From: Formicarius rufipectus
Taxonomy: Eukaryota > Chordata > Aves > Passeriformes > Formicariidae
Length of the DNA: 64,000 nucleotides
Assembly: GCA_013399695.1 (NCBI GenBank)
Contig: VXAU01003998.1
Coordinates: 1,534,262-1,598,261 of the forward strand
Direction: 5' to 3'
The position numbers and the translations under genes are program-made. Below are positions 29,301-41,300 of the stretch, in pieces (positions within the stretch are counted from its first letter, which is position 1; each line of letters starts with the position of its first letter). The notes under the pieces are model-generated. The model was given only the letters and a program-made list of their open reading frames with translations, did not search any database and was not told where the DNA came from.

Positions 29301-32300
29301 TACCTTTAAATGAAATAGGACACATTAGGACTAAGTCTGTATGGGAATAAATGTTGGAATGCTAATACCCAAAAGTCACAAATAAAACATTTCAATTGAC
29401 AGGTAGAAGATTTTCCAACATCCCACTCCAACCTCTTTGTTTGCACAACAGGCCCCCTGCAACCAATCCTTTCTCCAGCAAAGACAGAGCCTGAGGGCTG
29501 TGGTACAGCCGATTTGATTTCATGAAGAGTTTGACCCCAGAAGGAGGCATCTGCATGAGATGAGTGAGTCACTCCATTTCAATAATGGGCGAAACCATTA
29601 ACTGAAGATGCACAGTTTGCTTGTTTGGGCAGGCTTTCTATGCCCAAACCAGGAGTGGTCTCTCTACTACTGTATTTACTGAACTCCTCCAATTAAGTAC
29701 TTTGTTTCCCTCATCCATAATGACAATTGTTTTTGCATGTTAAATATATTCAGAAAGGAGGCTTCTCTGTGTTTCATAGTCGCAAATTGTAGTAGCTTTC
29801 TCCTCTACAGAGTTTGTAGAAGAAGCACTAGCCAAGGAACAGCTAAGAAACTTTTCACTGAGTGATGGGCTTTCAACTGCTTTGTTTAGCATAGTAGGAA
29901 ATGGTTTGGGTTAAAAAGCACATCCAATATTAACTGAAGTTGCTTGCACTTTTTGGAGCAATGAATTGAAAACAAATGTAATGCTTTTCATACCAGTCAA
30001 ATGTAATTGCAGAGGCTTCTATGCATCTTGATTATTTCGGTGTATTCCAGCATTGCCAAAGCCCTGAACAAGAATATCCTTTAGGTGCAGACCTGCTGCA
30101 GCAATTGCATCTCAAGCTCTGCCTCACCCACCTTTGCTCTCAGTTGGAGGCACTCCCCTTAGGGAGAAAGAGCACTTCATTCATGCTTCTCACCACATTT
30201 CATCTTGGCCCCACTACAGAGACCACCTACAGGGATGTCAGGTAGTATCAGCTGCATTATGCTGAACTGGTGTTTATGGGAGTGCTCAGTGGGAACCACA
30301 TCTTAGGCAGCCTCATGGGTATCTCTCCACCCAGCCACTCGCTTTCGGCAGAAGCCTAACTCTGCTCACCACCAAATGTCAGCAACTGCAAGCTACCTGA
30401 AGGACTCGTACAGAAATCGAGGGCAGAGTGTTTACTGTATCTTTAGTTGTGTTTAATTGCAAAGTAGCATCTGGAAACAAGAAGGGGTGAACAATGTGTG
30501 AGCCTTCAGCTGCCTGCAGAGGAGTTTGGAAACTTCCATTTATCCAGATTCATAGAATATTCGGCATTGGAAGGAATCCACAAGGATCAAGTCCAATTCC
30601 TAAATGGAAGGCCTAAACATGGATCAAACCCATAACCTTGCTGTTATTAGCACCACTCTCTAACCAGCTGAGCCCTGTCTGTAGCTGTGGCGGGTGAAGT
30701 GCTGGCCCACTGCACACTTGGGATTTGGCATTTACATCTCAAGCCATCTGGTGTTGCAAGAGTCAGAGCCCTTTTCTTTGTCAGGACATCTTAGGGAACA
30801 CCTGTATTTTAGGTGCTACAACCAGGTGACTGAAGGCAGCAAGGGGCTATGTAATTTAGTGGCTGGCAGTGACAATGATTTTAAACTGGCACTCGTGATA
30901 TCCTGGAGCCTTGCAGAAGCTGGCTGCTTTCAGTGTGACAAGGAGATTCACTTAAACAATCAAACTTACTGGTGAGGAAATTATTTACCTTTTGCTTTTC
31001 AGTGAACAGGGAAAAATAATTGTGCCTTTTCATTTTCACTGATTTTATTTTCAGCAGGGCAGAAACATGAAAACAAACGTGAAAGTGCTGCCAAGACTGT
31101 TGAACATACACCTGTACAGCACCAGAGAAATACTGGAGTGTCCAAAGTACACAGATTCACAGACCTGGGTCAACATCAGTCCTTGTAATAGTACTATTAT
31201 AAAGTTTTCCTTTCTTTCATACAGAAACAGATCTAACGCAGTGGCAGCCGAAAAACCTCACTGTTTAAATCTGAAAATTTATCTTCATAACATCTCTGTG
31301 GGCGACAGTGGTGTAAACACTCCAGTTGTACTCACAGGGAAATGAAGCACAGAAAATCTAAGCGCCCTAGTAAGGTCTCATAAATATCATGGTGGGAAAA
31401 AAAACCTAAAAATCAGGTGTCTCACATGCAAGTTTAGTGCTCAGACCAGTGAATCACAATTTTCCTCTCCTTTCTTTTCCCTGGATCCCCCAAAACCCAT
31501 TTTCTGCCCCAGTCATAACTCTGATGCAACGGGAACCCGCAACTTGTTGTGTCTTGCAGCACACTGACAACACAACACCAGCACCTACATATTACAGCAC
31601 CACTGATGAGAGAAGCACACACATGTAGATTTTTGAACTGTGTGACATTCCTATTACTGTTTCAAGAATTCCTCCCCAGGAGCCTTGACATTGCACACTG
31701 GTGTCTGCCGGCTCAGCTCAAGCTGCCCTGGAAACAGGTTTAGCCCCAGAGACACATCCTGGAGCCCTGACTCAATTTAAGCACAGATTTGAGTCAGTGG
31801 AAACCTATCTGAGTAAAAACCACAGGGTAAGAGTAAAACACGCCTTGCACATCCAGAAGAATTAGTAAGAAATGCTGTAATCCTGGCTGCAAGGGGGACA
31901 TCATGGAAAAGGGGTTGGAAAACATCAACTGGGGTCATCATGGAAAAGATGCAAGTCCGTAAAAGCTGCAAACAGTTTACAGGATCAGACCCAACATCAA
32001 CAGCGTAGGTGTGATGGCTGCCAATCCCCATCAGAGTGGCAGCACCCAATAAAAACAGCTCAACCAGAGTAAAGAGATATGGATTAGCAGCAAGAAAAGA
32101 CCTGAAATTCATTGCTCTTCAGTAAATTATCAGATGATAATCAGTTGAGTAAAAAAGGTGGTATGAATTTAGTACCAAAATCTTTACCTTTAATCCGTGC
32201 TTCAAATCAAGGCTAGTAGTGGCCTCAGACAAAGGCCATTTTTTTACTGAATTAAGTAACTAAGCACAAGTTATTATATTTACTGATATAACAAAGAAAT

Positions 32301-35300
32301 CCTGTATTTCAACAACACTAGTACTATGATATCCTAAAAGCAAAGTGACATCAAATTTGAAGGCAATAGGGATGTTCCTTTGGGGTTGCTTTAAGTCTGG
32401 TTAATATTTGCCTTTAATTTCTTCCACAGACCTACTCCTTGTAAAATCCAAACACGACTGAAAAAGAGAAGAGAGTATTAAAAGATCACTAAACACCTGG
32501 GAAAAGTTATCCCAGAGGGAATATGAAAGCTATCTGCCTGAGACTCCCTCTGCACTCATCCCACAGGTGGGAACAGCAAGAGGTTAGTGCTCTGGTGGCA
32601 AACACAAAGTGGCAAACACTGGTCTTGCTGGCCAAGGAAAGGAAACTGCACACCCAGCCGTCCAGGGAGCTCATTTAGCTAAGAGCATATTATCCCCTAG
32701 GCTAGCCAAGACTTTATCAGTTGGAAAGTCCCAGTCATGAGCGCTAGCTGCAAGGGGTGGGGGGGAAAGAAAGAGGGAAAGAATAGAACAGGCAGGACAA
32801 GCCTGAACATGTTCAGTTTGTCCTTCCTACGTTACAATTATATCCTCATTCCTCAGAGCAAAAGGAAGTTCAAAGACACAATAACCCCCTTTCTAGTTAC
32901 GCTTCTCAGGAACGTCACTGAAACGGAACTCAAGTGGTTCCCAGAGATAAGGTGACAAAATAAAATGAAACCCTTCCCTACAGCTACACTTCGGTAAAAT
33001 ATCAGCAGAGAAATAGAGACACTGTTCAGACATAACTAGGGCATTCATCTGAGGAAATAGGATTTACCTTGGAGGTTTCAAACTGATCAATTTAGTATAT
33101 TGCTCCTCAAACTCTGCAGCTGTTCCTTTCTTTGCATTGCCTCATACTAACTTCACTTTATGGGTTGGATATAATTTTATTGCCAGGAAATGTGATTCCC
33201 TTTTGGGGTACAACTTGATAAATGCTTCAGTTAAGGTCCCAAGAAATTTGGGCTAAAGCACTATAGACCACAGGATGGCTTTGGAGCAGGCAAAGCCTAA
33301 GGGGCCAATTAAAGCAGCCACCAAAGAGGAGATTTCATCCCCTCAGGCCAATGGAGGGCACAAAGAAAAGAAACAGAGCTGAAAGACAAGGAAGGAAGCA
33401 CACTCATGATGGACCTGAGAGGTCTCCAAGGGTATACCTACACCATCCCATCTCTCAAAGGCACACAGTGTGTAACAATGCCACAGGGAGCAATGAAGTG
33501 GTAAGGGGAAAACAGTTGGATTTTTAACTAAAACTATGAGTCCCTAAACAGACCTAGACGGCAAAGCATTTGACAGCTGCAAACTTCAACATGGATGGGA
33601 CAAACAAAAACAAAAGGCTCCATCATCTGTTATCAAACCAGAGAGAAACCATCGAGCACCTACGTTGAAAGGCTACAGTAAAGTGAAGGAACAGGGTTTT
33701 TTAAAAATATTTTTTAATCTTCGCCCAGACTTTGATAGAGTACAGAAATCACTCTGCCCATCATCCCAGCTCTGGGGTGTCATTTCCTATGTACATTCAT
33801 GTAACAGTTACAAACTTCAAGCTGGCGCAGGACAGACTCATTTTTTTAACTGCAACGGGGCTGCATGAGAGCTTAATTACCCAAATGGAAATTGACTGAG
33901 TCAGTTCGGGTGCGCCAGGGAATTTCTTTCCACCCTACACGCCTTAGGAAAGGGGCACATGGCTGAAGAAGTCAGCAGTCACGAATAATCAGGGAGGGAC
34001 TTCTCCAGAACAAGGCAGCAATGTGAAAAAGTCTTTCTTCTGGGATGGCATTTGCATGACCGAGGGATGACATAGTAAGTCCAGAAACAAAAAAGGCTTT
34101 ATAGCCTCATGGTGGCTTTTGAAACCTCTCTGCACTGACTTAGTCCTTCCCTTCTGTACACAAGCATCACATTTTTGGGGCAAGAATTTAAGCTCCATCT
34201 GCACCAGGTCAATTGCCTTCTCTGCTGTATCTCATTCTTTCTGACTAATGCAATGCTACAACCCACATTAACGATGCTGTTTTATGGGGCACAGCGTTTC
34301 TCTGTAGGACTGAAGGGATTTATTTCTGCTCTGATATACGGGCATAAGAGGGAGGCCCAGGGTTACAAACGTGTTTGGATGGAAGAACCATCAACATATG
34401 ACTGGAGCCACCTCAAGAGGCAAGTCCAGTGCCTGGACATCGGTCTGCATTGATGGACCAGGAAAAAAAAGGTAGAAACGGTACTGTCAGAGAGTGAAAG
34501 AGGTGCAGCATGCTCAGACCACTCCCACCTCCACCTCAAAACAAACAAACTAACAGAACCAAACACAAAAACAAAACAAAAATCAACACCTTGTTAGACA
34601 CTTCGGAGCTGCTGAGAGACCTAAACAGAAAAGGAGGTGCAGAAGTGCAGCCAGAGATGTTGCATGCCAGGACACAACATTGTGAAGGCAGCCCAACCAG
34701 TGCATGTACTACCAGGGCACCAAACTGCTGCTGGAAACCCAGCCAGGGTATAACACATGGTGCAGATGATCAGACTGAAGCAGAACTAATGTTTCACTTC
34801 CAGCATGGGCTGTTTGCCAGATATGCACCTCTGCTGAGAATGAACTGAAATGCATTCAAAACTCTGGACAAAACCCTTTACTTTGCAGCTGACTTGTTTT
34901 TAAGGAGAAGGCTGAGCAGTGATCTAGAGAGTAAGAATCAGATAGTTCAGACTCCCACAGAAAAGTGGCTGGGGACTTTCAGAGCAGTGAAGCAGGCACT
35001 AAAGGAATGATGGATGCTGGACCAAACAGAGCCTCCCAAGCCTAAGGGGATTCTCTCATGCTGCCAGGAGCAGGGAAACCGTTTCTCACCAGTATAGGAA
35101 ATCGAGTGCTTGGCAACAAGGAAGGCAGCTCTCCCACAACTCTGGTTACGCAAACAGCTGCCTTCTGCTGGGTTTCAACACGCTTCACTGCTCCAAAAAT
35201 AATTTCCTGCTTGATTTGATACCATTAGCAGGAGAACAGAGCGCAGCATGAACAATCATGCCACTTCATGCTGGATCCAGCTAGCCACTGGGTTCTAGCA

Positions 35301-38300
35301 AAAGCCCTGGTTTCTTTTTTTGGCAGAGAGGCCTGATAGCACAGGAAAAAAGGTAAGGGGAGTGATAGCATAGGCCTTCTCTTCCTCTGTGGGGGGTTTT
35401 GACGCAAGCCTGGACAAAAGTACCTGTCACCTTTCTCCTTCCAGCCCCTTTTCCAGAGCTGACATTTCCCAGCCCTTACAGCTTATAACACTCATGGCAT
35501 ATAACCAACACTCAGCAACCAAACAGGAATCAATGCCAATATAAAGTTCAATGACAAAGTCACTGTCTGCTGGGCAATTAGGAGCAATGTTGGTCTCAGA
35601 CAGAGTTGCTGGAATTTCCCCACAGCACAAGCACCCAAAAGCTACTATCACACCTTATTGCATTCCCCACTGGATGACTTTGTGTCCCCTTTGGGTGTTG
35701 CTGGAGTAATACCAGTCCAGCCCAGTGCTCTGGGAACAGCAGCACTTTCCGTTCCTAGCTGGACTAGAATTTGGATATCAAATTTTTCCCTGAGATGCAT
35801 CTGATTTCCTGTTCCCTATTCCCAGCCCAGGCATCTGCATGCCCCATCCCAAGGGCCTGCCTTGGGGGGATTCCTCCAGAGGCCTTCATCACCAATGCTT
35901 TGGAAAACCCAAGTAGTACAGAGAGTTAAAGATTCCAAGGCCCAGTGCATCAGCCTCACAGTCCCTGACCTGTGCACCACCAACAGCACAGCACACCAAC
36001 CGTCCCAACTCATGGCCTTACACAGCGGTTAGCTGGTATCTTCCAGATGAAGTTCAAGTAATGTTTAGTGAAGCAATGAAGCAGCAAAGTAGAACTCAAT
36101 GTCACCCATTAAAACAGCAGTTCAAAAGCAGGATTCAGAAGCTGAGAGCACGACCACAAAACCAGCCTATTTTAAGGCAATCCTGTTATACTTTGAAATC
36201 AAAGTTGTGCAGCGGCGCATGTTTATGCTTCTACATCTTAAGCCCAAAGAGACCACGAGGGACCATTTCATCTAATCTGCACGACATGAGTCTCACCAAC
36301 CTCTTTTGTCCCCAGTCATTCTTTGAGCCACAAAATGGCTTACAAAAGATGTCCCTTTGCCATGACCAGGAGACTGTAAGGGGTGATGAACTCATCATTG
36401 CTTTTGGGGAGCTTTGACAGAAACTAACCTTGGAAGGTAAAGCCATAAAAAGAGAGGAAAAGTCCCACCAGCTGTCCTGCACAGGACATAACTGCAAGAT
36501 GACATCCGAGCTTTCACTCACAAGACAAAATACGCATCTGAGCTGTCTCAAATGCCAGGTGGAGCCCCTCCTGTTACTGACACAATAAAAGGGAATAACC
36601 CTGCAAAGAAGGTGACTCCTCAGCTGCTAGAGGACCTGAGCTGGGCAGCAGGACAGGATTGGTGGGAAGAGTGTGCAAGCTGGTTTCCATGCTCAACTGA
36701 CCCATGTTTGCAGCAGCTGCTGCTGCTGCTCCCAGAGCCTGAGGGAGTGCAGATAAGCAGCAGTTCAGCTTTTCCAGACATAGCACAATTCCTGTTTACA
36801 GCCCCTGGGCTAGTCTTTTCAAAAGAAGGAGCTAGGTGTCTATTCTTGCAGGAAACCAGGTGTGTAAACAGTTCAATTAATATACCCAGCAAACTGTGCT
36901 CTAGCACAGCAAAGAGGGCTAGTGGAGACAAGCCAAGAGCACAGGAGCTGAGGAAGGAAAATGCTTTTAAAGAATATGCCTAATTACAGATGGGTCTGGG
37001 CCAAAAGTTCATATTTGAACACCTGGAATCACCCGGGGGAGAATGGTAACCTGAACCCAGATGCACATTTTGTAACTCTCTCCTCTCTCAGATGAAGTAA
37101 AACCCATCCCCAGACACTACCATCACACAGTCTGAGCTACAGGTCTCCAACAGTCAAAGTCTGGAGTTCTGGCTTTCCACTTCCAACCTGGTTTTGGCCA
37201 AGTCATTGTGCTCAGCTGCTGGTGCCCTCTATTCCTCTCACCCCACACCACCCAGTGTCCTGTTGTGGGCCCACTCAGGAGCTTGCTATTGTTTCCTGGC
37301 AGCATGCTTCTGGATCATTGACTCATGGTGGAGGTGCCTGTTCAGTGTCTGACAGCTCACCCATTTGCTCCAGCAGCCATGGAATTCACAGCACTGTGAC
37401 CATGCCCAACTTTTCACTGCACTGCCTTCTTCCTGCCCTCACAGGTGACAGCTGCACCTCCTGGTCAAAGCAAGAAGCCTGGCCCAACACACAGCCAAGT
37501 GGCTCCACCCATGTCTGTAAGAAAAATATTGACAGTGAACCTTAGTTTTGTGCCAAATCCTCAGATTTATGGCTTGTTTTGAATGGCACAACCTCCATGG
37601 TAGGGAAAGTCCCTCCACGTCCTTTATTAGTACCGGCAGAAGTGGCAGACTCTCTTGCCTCCCCCATAGCTCAGTTCTCAAGAACTGAAAACTAAACTTC
37701 CCCCACACCTTACCATCACTTTTGACTGTAGATTTTCTTTATAGCAGAATCACATTAGACAAAAAAAGGTCAGCCTCATCCCCATAAAACCGCCCTGTCA
37801 CAGGCACATCATGCATTTCAGACAGCTTGCAAGGCTCAATGAACTTTTGGATGGCTCATTTCCAACATCCAGAAATAGATCCTAGTCCACAGTACAAGAG
37901 TGCTTGGATGTGCCATCAGAAGAGTTCATTGCCCTGTTACTGTGTGCCATTTTCATTCCTGCACTTTCCCCCTCACTGGGTGCCACTGCTGAGCTCACTG
38001 CCACACACCCCTCTCAGGGCAGACCTGCAGATAGACGAGGCCTGACCTCCTAGCTGGGTTATCCTTGGTAGGTATTTGTCACTCATTTTTGCATCATCTG
38101 ACTTCGGGTCCTGTTAGGCTGAGGTAGGTGACTAATGCACATGGCTCTTCATTGCTTTTCTGGTGGGCACCTGGCCTGTCACCAGCACAGAATGGAGTGA
38201 ATTGGCACAGCTGGAGAAGAACAAATGGGATTTGCTCACACTGGATGCTGCAATAGTCAAGGCGGTATTTGTGTTTTGAAAACCTTTGGAACAATTTAGC

Positions 38301-41300
38301 TCTATTGCTATTCAGAGCAGTTTTGCACCACTGCTGCACTTCTGTAGTTAATGCAAATTCTTCCCTGCCACATCTGAACCTCCATCCCAAAGAAATAAAA
38401 CAATTAAAAAAATAATAATCAGACTTTATACAAAAGCACAGGCAAAACTGCATGAATCCTTCAAGGGCAAAGAGACTCCATCTGAAAAGTGCTTGCCACA
38501 CAGGACCCAGGCAAAATCAAAATGATGCAACTTTTGGTAGGGTGTACAGATTACAATCAGGCAATTAAACATCCCAGACTGTGTAATCATATGCAATGAG
38601 AACACACGTGGGTGTAGCATGAGGTGTGAGCCTGGTGTCACCAACCACAGGCTCCTCTAGTTACCCTAAAGGAGTTATCCAACAAATGCTTTAAAAATAT
38701 CTTTTTGAAACATCAATAGGTCCATCTAGAAGAAAGTCTCTTTCTGTATGAAAAGTAGTTTCTGGAAGACTGGGAAACATCCAGGACTACACTGGAAAAC
38801 ATTAGCTATAGGAATTGATCCATCCTCTGTCTCATATCCAGCTGTGTCTGCACAGTTGGAAAGGGGAAGGAAAAAGCCCCATCACACACAGTACAGAATC
38901 TGTTATACAGCTTTATATCAGGAAAGAGTCTCTCTAAGCTTCTGTAGGCAGTAAGTTTAAACATCTGATGCATGAGCATCCTTCGCTTTAATAACCATTA
39001 CTGTCTTTCATCTCCCTTTGTTTTAAAATCTGAGAACAGCATTTAAGGCCTCCTGTAAGCATTGCTCAAATGCTCCCCAGATGGCTTTTCCAAGGCGATT
39101 TATAATTATTCAGGCTTTTAAAAGAAATATCCTGCAGGAATCCTTTAGGTTTCTGGGGTTTTCCTTCCTTCCTCTACAAATTTCTTTACCCAAAGCTCAG
39201 TTTAAAACCAAACTCAAAGGAAACACTTTCAATGACTTCAATATGTCTCAGATCACATACCCTGGGGTAAAAAAGAAATTAACCAAATCCCATAAAAATA
39301 AAGATGGTGCAGATTTCAAAGGGATTCACAGCGAAGTTTTGTAAAGAAGTAATTAGTCCAAAAGTTTTAGCCTAAAATATCATGAAATAAATGAACATTT
39401 AGTGAGATATTAATACTGAATACAGACCACAATGGATTCAACATATAATCCCCTCTCCACCAAGAAAAATAAATTAAAGCAACAGTTGCTATAACAACTA
39501 AACAAGAAAATCTCTGATTCTCAAAACCTCTCAAAGTTTACAGATCCTGAACTACCTTAAATGGATCAGATTTCCAAAAGTGCTAAATTCCTATCTGCTG
39601 AAAATCCACATTAGACATCCTCAAGTGGGAAGCTGAAATAAAATCACAGTAATTTCTAGGAAGGCTGATGTCCATTCTTCTGCATTAGAGGGCAGCTGGA
39701 GAGCAGAGCTGAGCCCCTTATGTGACAGTGAAGCAAAGTAAATTATTCTAATGAACATATAAGGTCTTTGCCTCTCTCAGGCCACCTAAGCCATCTCCCA
39801 AGCAATAGGTAATTAGAACAAGACCTGCTACTCAAGAAAAGCTTCTGCTCCGTATCCCCCTAAATGGGATACAACCCTATAAGACATGTTGTCCTGCCTC
39901 CTGTAAATGTTGACTGGGAAAACAGCGAGTGTTTCTGCAAGTGCCATGGCACAGACACACTGCTGGCTCAACACACAGTTGACTCTTACCATGGTGTATG
40001 GCCTCTCAGGTCCCACCAGTAGCATTACCCTCCTCTATGACCAGCATCTCTTCTTGCCATCAGTACTTAAAGTAATTTCCTGCACCCCTTGGCACAACAC
40101 AGAATTCAGTCTGAGTGGTCAGGAGCTTGTAATTTGAATGCTACAGGGAACATTTGATATCATCACAGAATGTCTTGGGCTGGAAGGGACCTTAAAGATC
40201 ATCCAGCTCCAATCCCCCTGCCATGCACAAGGACATGTTTCACTAGACCAGGTTGCTTAGTGGAAGGTGCTCTAAAGGTCTGCTCAGAGCCGCCTTCTCT
40301 CTAGGCTGAAAACACCCAACTATCTCAGTCTGTCTTTGTAGGAGAGGTGCTCCAGCCCTCTGATCAGATTTAATTCTATCAGCTTTTGTTTTTCTAACCT
40401 GATCCCTGGCTACTTAAACATACTGTCTCTATTCATCCTAATCTACCTGTCCTTGCTTCCACTCTCTGAAGGCATCCCTCAGACACCCTCTGTGTTTGAG
40501 TTTGTCTAGTAATTTCTTGCTCATCCACACTGGCCTCCTGGCATTTTTGCATGACGACTTTTTTTGGGACACATCTATCCTAAGCTTGGAAGAGGCAGTC
40601 CTTGAATATTAACCAGTTTGCTTAAGTCCATTTTCCCTCCAGGAGTCTATCCCATAGTACTCTACCAAGCAGACTGCTCTCCTGAAGTCCAGGGCAGGAA
40701 GCTTGCTGTGCACCCTCCTTGCTGCACTAAACATCTCAAACTCCAACATTTCATGCGCACTTCAGCCAAGGCTGCCCCTAATTTTCATATTCCTCACCAG
40801 CCTCTCCTTGTTGATGAGAACAAGGTCCACTGTTCCATTGTCCACCTCCTCCTGTATTACTTGGAGAAGGAAGTTATCACCAATGCATTCCAGGAACCTC
40901 TTGAACTGCTTATGCCCAGCTATGTTGTCCTTCCAAGGACCAGAGATTGTGAACCTGAGGCCACTCCTATCTATTTATAGAGGGTCTCATTTTCTTGGTC
41001 TTTCTGGTCAGATGGCCTATAGCAGACCCCTACGACAATGTCACTTGTCCCTGTCCCTTCTTTAATCCTGACCCCTAAGTTCTCAATTGTCTCCTTATCC
41101 ATCCCCGGGTGGAGCTCCATGCACTCCAGCTGGCCATTGACACAGAGGATTCTGAGGAGCGTTAAGAAGTTTCTGATGCTGGAAATACCTTCTCACTTGA
41201 CTGCAGTAGCCAAGTTTTGTCAGGTTGAAGAGACAAGCCCCAGCAAGCACTGGGGTTAGTCTGAAGATGGCCATTCAGAAAATCCTTTGCCCTCTGGCTG

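Noticed and set aside
30600..30672. Possible tRNA-Ile gene
   Set aside because: The A box, anticodon loop and B box are visible, but the acceptor stem is lost and the head is fused to a CR1-like tail, so it is a SINE.
31777..32112. 111-codon minus-strand frame with a hydrophobic start, considered as a transporter exon
   Set aside because: A phrase like IFSMMTPVDVFQ superficially recalls the helix 7 segment, but the true helix 7 exon is at 12182-12082 with correct phase and near-identity to human.
36552..36983. 143-codon plus-strand frame with a CAG/CTG-rich patch (about 36711-36735)
   Set aside because: The Leu-rich run comes from a short gctgctgctgct stretch. Both strands are open and there is no homology that I recognise.
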